A DNA stretch of 9,502 nucleotides from VBAS01 sp035318985 (GTDB lineage Bacteria; Bacteroidota; Bacteroidia; Chitinophagales; Chitinophagaceae). The stretch is taken from positions 1 to 9,502 of the forward strand of contig DATHDP010000050.1 of NCBI GenBank assembly GCA_035318985.1. Reading direction: 5' to 3'. The position numbers and the translations under genes were made by a program. The notes below the pieces were generated by a model that was not told the origin of the DNA, did no database searches, and saw only the letters and a list, made by a program, of their open reading frames with translations. Positions within the stretch are counted from its first letter, which is position 1; each line of letters starts with the position of its first letter. Shown here in pieces: positions 1 to 6,205 of this stretch.

Positions 1-1173
1 CCCACAGGAAATATAATAACCGCCCGATGCAGCTACATCACCAAAACTTACAACAACCGGCTTTTCTGCTTTTGCTAATGAAAGTTCACGCCAGATCGTT
101 TCACTTGCTAAGGCGCTACCGCCGCCGCTGTTCACACGAAATACGATTGCTTTAATTGTTTTATCAAGTCTTGCTTTGCGGATCAATTTTATATAATCTG
201 CACTGGCTATCTGTCCCTGTTGCTCACCACCGCCATCGACAATGTTTCCTTCAGCATATATGAGTGCAATTTTTTCTCCTGATGTTTTTTTATAAGAACC
301 GCTTTTGAAATAACTGTTTATTGTAATGAAATTTATTTTATCGTATTTCCCCAATTTCAATTTCTCTTTTATTTCATCTTTTATCTCATCATCATACTTC
401 ACGCCGTCAATTAATTTTTTATTCACAGCATCCTGCGGTGTTTGTATCGCCCCTTCATTTGCATATTGATGAAGCGTAGCTGTATCTATCTTTCTTTGTT
501 CTGCAGCTTTTAATAGGAAATGAGCATACAGGTCGCCTAGCCAAACCGACGTCTGCAATTTATTTTCCGGCGTCATCTTATCAGTACGCAAAGGTTCTGT
601 GGCGCTTTTAAATTTACCTGCATAAAAAATTTGTGGTTCGATATCCAGTTTCTCCAATGTTCCTTTTAAAAATAATAACTCGGAACTAAAACCCGCCCAA
701 TCAAAAAAACCTTTTGGATTTATATAAACCTTATCCGCAACATTTGCTACATGATATGATTTTTGGTTCATCATTTCGCTGTAAGCGATGATGAACTTGC
801 CGGACTTTTTAAAAGCAAGCAATGCGTTTCTTATTTCTTCAGAAGTGGCAAAGCCATTTGGATTAAGACCGCTTTGCAGGTAAATACCTTTTATCTTATC
901 GTCTTTTGAGGCTTTTTGAATAAGACGTACAACATCATAAACACCCGGCACACTTAGTTCATCATTACTGCTGAGAAGAGCTAACGGGCTTTCCTGTTTT
1001 TGCTCCTGGAAAGATTGCCCGATATTAATAACCAATACTGAATTCTTCTCCACCAACGGTGCATCACTTTTAGCAAAACCCGCAATTAATACAAGGAAAA
1101 GAAAAAAACCGATCACAGAAAAAATTATCAGTGCCAGCAATGATGCGAAAAACATTTTAAAAAACCCACCCAT
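1..1173 (-). CDS. sppA: Signal peptide peptidase SppA, 67-kDa long type (C-terminus cut by window edge)
   Basis: This gene reads leftward from an ATG at 1173-1171 and stays open for 391 codons to base 1. SppA is a membrane-anchored serine protease of family S49 that degrades cleaved signal peptides in the cytoplasmic membrane. The protein begins MGGFFKMFFASLLALIIF, a single N-terminal membrane anchor (about residues 7-30). It has the two-repeat layout of the long SppA form. The general-base lysine sits in GKFKSATEP (K189, equivalent to E. coli K209), and the nucleophile serine in GDVAASGGYY (S383, equivalent to E. coli S409). Both catalytic residues are therefore present, while about 200 C-terminal residues lie outside the window. 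The gene is divergent from folK with only 58 bases between the starts. Identity is firm from the motifs and overall repeat layout; the symbol follows the family. Confidence 0.93.
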   Translation of the reverse strand, partial: MGGFFKMFFASLLALIIFSVIGFFLFLVLIAGFAKSDAPLVEKNSVLVINIGQSFQEQKQESPLALLSSNDELSVPGVYDVVRLIQKASKDDKIKGIYLQSGLNPNGFATSEEIRNALLAFKKSGKFIIAYSEMMNQKSYHVANVADKVYINPKGFFDWAGFSSELLFLKGTLEKLDIEPQIFYAGKFKSATEPLRTDKMTPENKLQTSVWLGDLYAHFLLKAAEQRKIDTATLHQYANEGAIQTPQDAVNKKLIDGVKYDDEIKDEIKEKLKLGKYDKINFITINSYFKSGSYKKTSGEKIALIYAEGNIVDGGGEQQGQIASADYIKLIRKARLDKTIKAIVFRVNSGGGSALASETIWRELSLAKAEKPVVVSFGDVAASGGYYISCG

Positions 1174-1231
1174 ATCAAATTATTTAAGACGGTAAAAATA
1201 AAGATATTTGCGCCTTCCCAAGTTTGGAATT
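1174..1231. promoter_or_regulatory. Divergent promoter region between sppA and folK (tentative)
   Basis: The 58 bases between the two divergent starts must hold both promoters unless transcription starts further inside a gene. On the - strand, TATTTTTA (1200-1193) matches the Bacteroidota -7 box TAnnTTTG at five of six fixed bases, and a TTG at 1221-1219 lies 18 bases upstream as a possible -33 element for sppA. On the + strand, GATATTTG (1203-1210) also matches five of six and would give folK a leader of about 15-20 bases, but I see no -33 partner for it. Matches of this quality arise by chance in AT-rich DNA, so the assignment is weak. Confidence 0.3.
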
Positions 1232-1717
1232 ATGAGAACAGCGTATTTATTGATAGGAGGCAATTTAGGAAATAGAAAAGAGAATCTTTCAAAGGCTGTC
1301 TCATTGATAAATGAGCAATGCGGGCCTTTAACAGGATCTTCATCAATTTATGAAACGGAAGCATGGGGAAATACTGATCAGCCTTCCTTCCTGAACCAGG
1401 CATTGGAGATCTCCACTTCCTTAAATGCCCGCCAGTTAATGAGAAAAGTTTTAAAGATCGAAGAAGAAATGGGTCGTGTACGAAAAGAAAAACTGGGACC
1501 AAGGATCATTGATATTGATATTTTACTTTTCGAAAACGAAATTCATGATCTGCGTTTTTTAAAGATCCCCCATCCTGAAATGCAAAACAGGCGATTTGTT
1601 CTTGTGCCGCTTGCAGAGATCAATTCCACCTTGCAACATCCTGTTTTAAAAAAGTCAATAGCGGAACTGCTCGAAGAATGCCCTGATAATTTGGAAGTAA
1701 AAAAGATCACCGAGTAA
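1232..1717 (+). CDS. folK: 2-amino-4-hydroxy-6-hydroxymethyldihydropteridine pyrophosphokinase (HPPK)
   Basis: HPPK transfers pyrophosphate from ATP to 6-hydroxymethyl-7,8-dihydropterin, the step before dihydropteroate synthase in cytoplasmic folate synthesis. I start the protein at ATG 1232, giving 161 residues. The reading frame is open further up to a TTG at 1208, but only the ATG start gives the normal family N-terminus, MRTAYLLIGGNLGNR, comparable with the MTVAYIAIGSNL of E. coli. The family signature is intact: KLGPRIIDIDILLF at residues 87-100, with D94 and D96 as the two magnesium-binding aspartates (E. coli D95 and D97). A conserved HP follows in KIPHPEMQNRRFVLVPLAEI, a typical HPPK C-terminal segment. 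Length is normal for the family. The kinase gene follows 117 bases downstream on the same strand, and a folK-kinase pairing is, from memory, common in Bacteroidota. Confidence 0.96.
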   Translation: MRTAYLLIGGNLGNRKENLSKAVSLINEQCGPLTGSSSIYETEAWGNTDQPSFLNQALEISTSLNARQLMRKVLKIEEEMGRVRKEKLGPRIIDIDILLFENEIHDLRFLKIPHPEMQNRRFVLVPLAEINSTLQHPVLKKSIAELLEECPDNLEVKKITE

Positions 1718-1834
1718 ACGACCGTTTAAGATTTTGCGGATTTATCCACAATCTATTCTTTATTCAATTTATAAATTGCCATTTCAATTATTTTGCAACT
1801 CTCATCACCATTTCAGCAATCACCACATTAGAGC

Positions 1835-2467
1835 ATGAATTATCATTTTATCACGATAGAAGGAAATATTGGCGCCGGCAAAACCACTTTATCACATTTG
1901 CTGTCGCGGCATTTTAATGCAAGACTTGTGCTTGAAGAGTTTGCTGACAATCCCTTTCTTCCCAAGTTTTATGAGAATCCAAAACTATATGCATTTCCAC
2001 TTGAGCTGTTTTTTATGGCAGAGCGTTACAAACAACTCAAGGACCTGATCCAACAAAAAGATCTTTTTCAAAACGTCACCATATCAGATTATCTTTTTAC
2101 CAAGTGTCTTCTTTTTGCCAAAGTAAACCTGCCGGATGATGAGTTTCGTCTTTATCAAAGATTGTTTGACATCATTCATCAGCAATTGCTGCAACCTGAT
2201 CTGCTTATCTATTTACACACACCAGTAAGCCGGTTACAACAGAATATTAAAAAAAGAAACAGGTCATACGAAAAGAACATTGCTGATGAATATCTTTTCA
2301 GCATACAGGAAACTTATACGCACTACATTAAAGATCATAATATAAAAACGCTATTCATCGATGCATCCAACGCCGATTTTCTCGGTAATGAAAAGCATTT
2401 GAAAGTTGTTATTGATGCATTGGAAAATGATTATGGAGAAGGACAGCATTATTTGACCCTACCCTAG
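1835..2467 (+). CDS. Deoxynucleoside kinase (dAK/dGK-type, dNK family)
   Basis: A cytoplasmic salvage enzyme that phosphorylates deoxynucleosides with ATP to feed dNTP pools. The 210-residue protein starts ITIEGNIGAGKTTL, with a Walker A P-loop at residues 10-17 (G10, G15, K16, T17). An EEF segment (E34, E35) follows, the usual position of the base-side catalytic carboxylate. NPFLPKFYENP and FPLELFFMAERYKQL form the substrate-pocket helices, and ISDYLFTKCLLFA stands where the DRS-type motif lies in the family. The arginine-rich lid is KKRNRSYEKNI. Length fits the bacterial dAK/dGK group; substrate preference cannot be read from sequence alone. Its TAG stop (2465-2467) abuts and slightly overlaps the left inverted repeat of the next unit, so the extreme C-terminus (HYLTLP) may have been altered by that insertion. 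Confidence 0.9.
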   Translation: MNYHFITIEGNIGAGKTTLSHLLSRHFNARLVLEEFADNPFLPKFYENPKLYAFPLELFFMAERYKQLKDLIQQKDLFQNVTISDYLFTKCLLFAKVNLPDDEFRLYQRLFDIIHQQLLQPDLLIYLHTPVSRLQQNIKKRNRSYEKNIADEYLFSIQETYTHYIKDHNIKTLFIDASNADFLGNEKHLKVVIDALENDYGEGQHYLTLP

Positions 2468-2507
2468 AACCACGATTAATAGGATTATTTATGGATTATT
2501 AGGAAAT
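2466..2507 (+). repeat. Left inverted repeat of the GxxExxY unit
   Basis: The outer 12 bases, AGAACCACGATT, are perfectly inverted at 2979-2990. The inner part (to AGGAAAT at 2501-2507) pairs imperfectly with 2950-2978, the shared pieces being ATTTCCT and TAATCC in the opposite orientation. The arm is internally repetitive: 2474-2493 and 2494-2513 align as two 20-base copies sharing GATTA, TAGGA and ATG at the same positions, the second ATG being the start codon of the gene. The stop codon of the upstream kinase (2465-2467) overlaps its first two bases. Confidence 0.7.
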
Positions 2508-2510
2508 AAG

Positions 2511-2888
2511 ATGAAGTTTTCTGATATAACTGAAAAGATAATTGGATGTGCAATGAAAGTGCATCGTGAACTTGGTTCAGGCTTCCAGGAATATATTTAT
2601 CAGCGAGCATTAGAAATTGAGTTGAAGAAGGCCTTTATCAAATTTACTCGTGAGTATGAAATGCCGATTTACTATCAAGGTGAAATAATAGGAAAGAGAA
2701 TCGTTGATTTTTTTGTTGATGAAAAGATCATGGTTGAATTAAAAGCCATGACCGATCTTACCGATACACACCTTGCACAAGGATTAAATTATCTTGAAGC
2801 ATCTGGCCATGAAGTTGGTTTGTTGATTAACTTCGGAGCAAAATCATTACAATTCAAAAGACTTCATAACAGAAAGATCACCAACTAA
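2511..2888 (+). CDS. GxxExxY protein (PD-(D/E)XK nuclease-like fold), function unknown
   Basis: A 125-residue protein of the GxxExxY family, which is abundant in Bacteroidota and has no established function. The defining motif is GFQEYIY (G24, E27, Y30), preceded by the typical KVHRELGSG segment. A PD-(D/E)XK-like active-site pattern is visible further on: D66 in RIVDFFVD, then E76-L-K78 in VELKA, followed by a Q90...Y94 helix (QGLNYL). The core residues of that nuclease fold are therefore present, although nuclease activity is inferred and not proven for the family. Length is normal. The ATG at 2511 sits directly behind the left inverted repeat and no Shine-Dalgarno sequence is evident. Neighbouring genes offer no functional clue; the repeats on both sides suggest it moves as a unit. 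Confidence 0.9.
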   Translation: MKFSDITEKIIGCAMKVHRELGSGFQEYIYQRALEIELKKAFIKFTREYEMPIYYQGEIIGKRIVDFFVDEKIMVELKAMTDLTDTHLAQGLNYLEASGHEVGLLINFGAKSLQFKRLHNRKITN

Positions 2889-2949
2889 CATAATAGCAAA
2901 TGAAAATTCGCAAGACTTTAAATGTTTACAAATAAAAACATCATCCAAA
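2889..2949. other. A-rich spacer inside the GxxExxY unit
   Basis: The 61 bases between the stop codon of the GxxExxY gene and the right inverted repeat are A-rich. I see no hairpin with a T-tract here, so no intrinsic terminator for the gene is apparent, and transcription could run into the transporter gene. Confidence 0.4.
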
Positions 2950-2990
2950 ATTTCCTCTTAATCCTTTCAAATCAAGAAAATCGTGGTTCT
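2950..2990 (-). repeat. Right inverted repeat of the GxxExxY unit; holds the apparent transporter start
   Basis: Read on the - strand, this arm repeats the left arm: AGAACCACGATT at its outer end (2990-2979) and GGATT/AGGAAAT pieces further in. On the + strand it contains TCGTGGTTCT, whose GTG (2983-2985) is the only plausible start codon available to the downstream transporter; the in-frame TAA at 2959-2961, also inside the arm, closes that frame upstream. Confidence 0.7.
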
Positions 2991-4197
2991 CAATTTTGAG
3001 TTTACAGTTTTTGCTATTGCCCGCTTTCTTTTCATCGCCGGTCTCCGCATGTCGCCTGTATTATTGGGTTGGAAATTATATGAAGTCACCGGTAGCAAAC
3101 TTTCGATCGGGATTCTTGGATTAAGTGAAGTAATACCGGCGGTATTGCTTGCACTTCCCGCAGGTGTAAAAGTTGACAGGAGCAATAAACACAGGTTGAT
3201 CAGTGTTTGCATGGCCTTATATTTTCTATTAATGATCGGTCTGCTCATCGTGACATCACAATGGTTCACATCATCATCAAAGCAACTAATACAATGGCTG
3301 ATCTATGGTCTTGTATTTTGTACGGGTGCAATACGAGCCTATAGCTCACCTGCTATCAATGCATTTGTTGCGCAGTTAGTGCCACAAGAATCATTGGTAA
3401 GAGCCATATCAATAAATAGTATGACATGGCTGATAGCGGCAGTAGCTGGTCCCGCACTTGCAGGGTTGTTATTAGGATATACAAATATCACAGTGGCATT
3501 TATTATTTCCTGCAGTGCAATTCTTATTGCAGTATTGTTATTTCAATTAATAAAAGCAAAACCGGTAAGCTGGCAATCCGGCAAAACAACAACATGGGAA
3601 GGTGTCAAAGAAGGATTGAATTTTGTACTTCATAATAAGCAGCGGGCATTGCTAAGTGCTATCAGCCTGGATATGTTTGCTGTTTTGTTTGGTGGTGCGG
3701 TCGGCATCTTACCTGTGTTTGCAGTTGATATTTTACAAATCGGCCCTGAAAAATTAGGATGGCTTTATGCTGCCACATATCTCGGCAACTTTATCGCCAT
3801 TGCATTGCTTATCTCAAAGCCATTAAAAAACAAGCAAGGCAAAACATTGCTTTATATGGTAGCGGGATTTGGCGTTTGTATTTTGATATTTGGGATCTCA
3901 AAAAATTTCTGGCTCAGTTTTGCTGCCTTATTTATCAGCGGTCTTTTTGATGGCGTCAGTGTCATCATTCGCGGCACTATTGTACAATTATTTGTGCCCG
4001 ATGAAATGCGTGGTCGCGTCTCTTCAGTCAATTCCATCTTTGTAAACTCATCCAATGAACTCGGGCAGTTTGAAAGCGGAGTTGCCGCATCCGTTATGGG
4101 CACTGTACCATCAGTAATTTTCGGAGGATGCATGACGCTTCTTGTTACAATCGTAACATGGATAAAAGCACCGACATTGAGGAAGTTTGAATATTAG
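2983..4197 (+). CDS. Major facilitator superfamily transporter (MFS_1/MFS_3, EntS-like efflux type)
   Basis: An inner-membrane secondary transporter, probably an exporter of unknown substrate. The 404-residue protein is strongly hydrophobic with about twelve membrane spans. It carries the cytoplasmic loop 2-3 motif A in degenerate form (residues 61-71, G..VDRSNKHR), a RAYSSPAINAFVAQLVP segment that is typical of the EntS-like group, and a second motif-A-like loop, DEMRGRVSSVNSIF, in the C-terminal half. The start is unusual. The frame is closed upstream by TAA at 2959, and the first usable codon is GTG 2983, inside the right inverted repeat of the preceding unit. The first span begins almost at once (NFEFTVFAIARFLF), so a short cytoplasmic leader normally found in this family seems shortened or replaced. 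I see no promoter of its own; it may be read from upstream. The substrate cannot be deduced. Confidence 0.9.
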   Translation: MVLNFEFTVFAIARFLFIAGLRMSPVLLGWKLYEVTGSKLSIGILGLSEVIPAVLLALPAGVKVDRSNKHRLISVCMALYFLLMIGLLIVTSQWFTSSSKQLIQWLIYGLVFCTGAIRAYSSPAINAFVAQLVPQESLVRAISINSMTWLIAAVAGPALAGLLLGYTNITVAFIISCSAILIAVLLFQLIKAKPVSWQSGKTTTWEGVKEGLNFVLHNKQRALLSAISLDMFAVLFGGAVGILPVFAVDILQIGPEKLGWLYAATYLGNFIAIALLISKPLKNKQGKTLLYMVAGFGVCILIFGISKNFWLSFAALFISGLFDGVSVIIRGTIVQLFVPDEMRGRVSSVNSIFVNSSNELGQFESGVAASVMGTVPSVIFGGCMTLLVTIVTWIKAPTLRKFEY

Positions 4198-4204
4198 ACC
4201 CCCT

Positions 4205-4223
4205 GTCCCCCTAAAGGGGTGAC
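4205..4223 (+). terminator. G/C-rich hairpin after the transporter gene
   Basis: GTCCCCC, loop TAAA, then GGGG(T)GAC forms a seven-pair stem with one bulged T, eight bases after the transporter stop. There is no T-tract directly behind it, so it is a poor intrinsic terminator by the classical model. CCCC-TAAA-GGGG hairpins like this are, from memory, common repeated intergenic elements in Bacteroidota, so it may instead be a REP-like repeat or transcript-end stabiliser. Confidence 0.4.
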
Positions 4224-4370
4224 TTAGATTTAATCAATCATTTTATTTTACTAATTTCATAACGACAGAAAGTTTTTTGATATGTAGTCAACATTAGTAC
4301 TACTATTAAGCTTCTGTTGTGTCACTCACTTGTACGTTCTGTATTTCTATTAGGCAATCGTGATGTTTCA

Positions 4371-4388
4371 TCCCCTCCCTGGAGGGGA
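4371..4388 (+). repeat. G/C-rich palindromic hairpin (REP-like)
   Basis: TCCCCTCC, then CT, then GGAGGGGA is an 8-bp perfect inverted repeat with a minimal two-base centre; the real loop would open one or two pairs. It lies 90 bases before the hydrolase start. Together with the hairpin at 4205 and the GGGGTGGGC run near 4420 it looks like part of a dispersed intergenic repeat family. Confidence 0.45.
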
Positions 4389-4438
4389 ATCAGGAACAAC
4401 AAATAAAGAAATGATACAAGGGGTGGGCAAAAATCTTG

Positions 4439-4473
4439 AAACAAGAAACTATAAACCACAAACTACAAACTAC
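4439..4473 (+). repeat. Five tandem heptamers (consensus AAACTAC) before the hydrolase start
   Basis: Five consecutive 7-base units read AAACAAG, AAACTAT, AAACCAC, AAACTAC and AAACTAC, ending four bases before the ATG at 4478. All begin with AAAC, and the last two are identical. The array occupies the place where a ribosome binding site would lie, and no Shine-Dalgarno sequence is present. An A-rich unstructured leader is compatible with Bacteroidota translation initiation; copy-number change could alter leader length. Confidence 0.7.
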
Positions 4474-4477
4474 TAAT

Positions 4478-5395
4478 ATGGATCGTCGCAAATTCGTCCA
4501 AAACTCTGCTCTTACATTCGGCGCACTTACTCTTGGTCAACAAAAAATATTTTCAGCATTATTTACAAAAGGAAATGGAGCCGCTCCCCCGCCGTGGATG
4601 TTTCATATGCTAACAGATAAGATTGGCGTATTTACCGAAAGTGGAGGAACGATAGCATTCCTGATAGATAAAAAAGGAGTTGCCGTAGTGGATGCACAGT
4701 TCCCCACTACTGCTCCGCATTTTATTAGCGAACTAAAAAAGAAAACTGATGCCCCCATAAAATATTTGATCAATACACATCATCATGGTGATCATACAGC
4801 CGGTAATATTTCATTCAAAGGTTTAGTTGATCATGTAGTGGCACATGATAACTCAAGGAAGAATCAAAAAAGAGTGGCAATAGCTGGTAAAAATCTTGAT
4901 AAACAATTATTGCCCGACAAAGTTTATGCTGAATTCTGGCAAGAGTACATAGGCGAAGAAAGCATTGCCATGTATTATTGGGGACCCGGGCATACAGATG
5001 GTGATAGTCTTGTTCATTTTGAAAATGCAAACATTGTTCACATGGGCGACCTGATGTTCAATCGCCGTCATCCGTTTGTTGATCGCAGCGCTGGTGCGAA
5101 CATGAATCATTGGATGAAAATTTTGCATAGAGCCACCCGGCATTTTGATAGCAAAACCACTTTTATATTCGGACACTCGGCCGATGGCTATAATATTGTT
5201 GGCAATAGCGATGATCTTAAAAAATTCAGCGACTACCTTGGCGCTGTTCTCACATTTACCGAAGGCGAAATAAAAGCCGGTAAAACCAAAGAAGGGTTTT
5301 TAAAGAATACAACGATCCCCAACTCGGGAGAATGGAAAGGTGATGGTATCTCAAGACCGCTTGCTGCTGCATGGGATGAGTTGATGGCGAAGTGA
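4478..5395 (+). CDS. Metallo-beta-lactamase-fold hydrolase with Tat-like leader
   Basis: A predicted exported zinc hydrolase of the MBL superfamily; the substrate is unknown. I start it at ATG 4478 (305 residues): the open frame extends up to a TTG at 4436, but that would translate the heptamer repeat and put 14 residues before the leader. The N-terminus MDRRKFVQNSALTFGALTLG has a twin-arginine motif (R3, R4, F6) and a short hydrophobic stretch, suggesting Tat export, although no clear cleavage site is visible. The metal ligands are complete: H101-x-H103-x-D105-H106 in NTHHHGDHTAGN, H172 in GPGHTDGD, D191 in HMGDLMF and H233 in FGHSADG. Both zinc sites can thus be filled. The family includes beta-lactamases, quinoprotein-associated hydrolases and lactonases, and sequence alone does not choose between them. 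It has about 280 bases of non-coding DNA upstream and is probably transcribed separately. Confidence 0.9.
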   Translation: MDRRKFVQNSALTFGALTLGQQKIFSALFTKGNGAAPPPWMFHMLTDKIGVFTESGGTIAFLIDKKGVAVVDAQFPTTAPHFISELKKKTDAPIKYLINTHHHGDHTAGNISFKGLVDHVVAHDNSRKNQKRVAIAGKNLDKQLLPDKVYAEFWQEYIGEESIAMYYWGPGHTDGDSLVHFENANIVHMGDLMFNRRHPFVDRSAGANMNHWMKILHRATRHFDSKTTFIFGHSADGYNIVGNSDDLKKFSDYLGAVLTFTEGEIKAGKTKEGFLKNTTIPNSGEWKGDGISRPLAAAWDELMAK

Positions 5396-5403
5396 GTGTT
5401 CAA

Positions 5404-5415
5404 ATCAATATTGAT
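5404..5415. repeat. Perfect 12-bp palindrome downstream of the hydrolase
   Basis: ATCAATATTGAT is its own reverse complement. It begins nine bases after the hydrolase stop and overlaps a TGATCA palindrome at 5415-5420. There is no T-tract behind it, and with a zero-base loop it is not a good terminator; a dimeric-protein binding site is possible but unsupported. AT-rich palindromes of this length can occur by chance. Confidence 0.3.
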
Positions 5416-5447
5416 GATCACTTAAAATTGAAACAAGGAATAACGTA

Positions 5448-5471
5448 AATGCAAATGTTAGCGGTCATTGC
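5448..5471 (+). repeat. Upstream boundary motif of the peptidase cassette
   Basis: AATGC, four bases, GTTAGCGGTC, ATTGC. The GTTAGCGG part (5457-5464) is the exact reverse complement of CCGCTAAC at 6199-6206, which contains the stop codon of the peptidase gene. The whole string also loosely resembles the far end of the element behind that gene (6378-6402: AATGC, six bases, GTTGTGCGTC, GTGC). It therefore looks like the 3' end of a former preceding repeat element, as in a cassette array. Confidence 0.45.
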
Positions 5472-5521
5472 AAAAAGACTTTTCAACATCAAATGATATA
5501 GGCATAACTCACGAAAAAATC

Positions 5522-6205
5522 ATGAAACTTCTTCTCACTTCGGCTGGCATAAGCAACATCAGCGTCCGTAACGCATTGGTTGACCTATTGGGCAAACCAA
5601 TTGAAGAGTCAAAAGCTGTTTTTATTCCTACAGCTATTTATGGGATAATTGGTGGTGGTGAAATAATTAGGAAAGTGATTTGCGGAACATTAGGCGACCC
5701 TTTTTGCGAAGCTGGTTGGAAGTCTTTAGAATTGTTAGAACTTACCGCACTTCCCACCATAAAAAAAGAACTTTGGGTGACAAGGCTTCAAGAAGCTGAT
5801 GCACTGCTTGTGGGTGGTGGAGACTGTCAATATCTGTGTTATTGGATGCAACAGTCTGGATTAACAGAGATGTTACCATTTCTACTACAAAAAATGGTGT
5901 ACGTAGGTTTGAGTGCAGGTAGTATGATTATGACATGTTTTGGAACGACATATGGAAATCATACTTTACCAGCGGACAGCGATAAATCGTTGGGCTTCGT
6001 TGATTTTGCAATACATCCTCATCTTGACTATGAGGGATTTCCGGATAATTCTTCAGCAAACTTAGAAAAGCTGGCAAGTACATTACCTACATCATCTTAT
6101 TTGATTGATGATAATACTGCCATTAAAGTTATTGATAGCAATATCGAAGTCATATCTGAGGGGAAATGGAAGTTATTTACGACTGACAAAACAACGAACC
6201 GCTAA
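5522..6205 (+). CDS. Peptidase S51 family protein (PepE / cyanophycinase-like, class I glutamine amidotransferase-like fold)
   Basis: A predicted cytoplasmic serine peptidase of family S51, whose best-known members cleave Asp-X dipeptides (PepE) or cyanophycin. The start chosen is ATG 5522 (227 residues), giving MKLLLTSAGISN, the normal S51 N-terminus; a TTG at 5468 in the same frame lies inside the boundary motif and is unlikely. The nucleophile elbow is GLSAGSMI with S131, preceded by the conserved ADALLVGGGDCQYL strand-loop. A FAIHPHLDYEG segment supplies the candidate catalytic histidine. Length matches PepE-like proteins (about 225-240). The stop TAA is embedded in CCGCTAAC, part of a repeat element, and the upstream side carries the reverse complement, so the gene resembles a mobile cassette. 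Whether it has PepE-type dipeptidase activity is not shown by sequence. Confidence 0.88.
   Translation: MKLLLTSAGISNISVRNALVDLLGKPIEESKAVFIPTAIYGIIGGGEIIRKVICGTLGDPFCEAGWKSLELLELTALPTIKKELWVTRLQEADALLVGGGDCQYLCYWMQQSGLTEMLPFLLQKMVYVGLSAGSMIMTCFGTTYGNHTLPADSDKSLGFVDFAIHPHLDYEGFPDNSSANLEKLASTLPTSSYLIDDNTAIKVIDSNIEVISEGKWKLFTTDKTTNR

Larger units (their letters stand above)
2466..2990 (+). mobile_element. Putative single-gene cassette: GxxExxY gene between imperfect inverted repeats
   Basis: A 525-bp unit lies precisely between the kinase gene and the transporter gene. Its ends carry a perfect 12-bp inverted match, AGAACCACGATT (2466-2477) against AATCGTGGTTCT (2979-2990). The similarity extends imperfectly inward to about 2507 on the left and 2950 on the right, about 41 bp in each arm. 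The only gene inside is the GxxExxY protein. There is no transposase, and I see no clear target-site duplication outside the ends, so the mechanism of movement is unknown. The call rests on the repeat geometry; an alternative is a hairpin-forming intergenic repeat pair that simply brackets the gene. Confidence 0.55.
4198..4477. other. Intergenic region with G/C-rich hairpins and a heptamer repeat
   Basis: This 280-base stretch contains no convincing gene. It holds two compact G/C-rich hairpins (near 4205-4223 and 4371-4388), a further GGGGTGGGC run (about 4420-4428) and, just before the hydrolase start, a tandem heptamer repeat. The roughly 145 bases between the hairpins are AT-rich and show nothing I recognise, including no good TAnnTTTG promoter box. 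Confidence 0.6.

Noticed and set aside
1208..1231. Upstream TTG start for folK
   Set aside because: It adds eight residues before the conserved MRTAYLLIGGN start of the family; the ATG at 1232 fits the HPPK N-terminus exactly.
1717..1728. AAACG-AC-CGTTT as a terminator for folK
   Set aside because: The stem is only 4-5 bp and AT-rich, overlaps the stop codon and has only a short, interrupted T-run behind it.
3852..4133. Antisense open frame within the transporter gene
   Set aside because: The + strand frame codes for a clear membrane transporter across this stretch; the antisense product has no family features.
4439..4473. CRISPR repeat array
   Set aside because: The units are seven bases long with no spacers; it is a simple tandem repeat.
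4436..4477. Upstream TTG start for the MBL hydrolase
   Set aside because: It would translate the tandem heptamer repeat and place 14 polar residues before the Tat-like leader; ATG 4478 gives a normal leader.
5468..5521. Upstream TTG start for the S51 peptidase
   Set aside because: It lies inside the cassette boundary motif, and the added residues have no counterpart in the family; MKLLLTSAG from ATG 5522 is the usual start.
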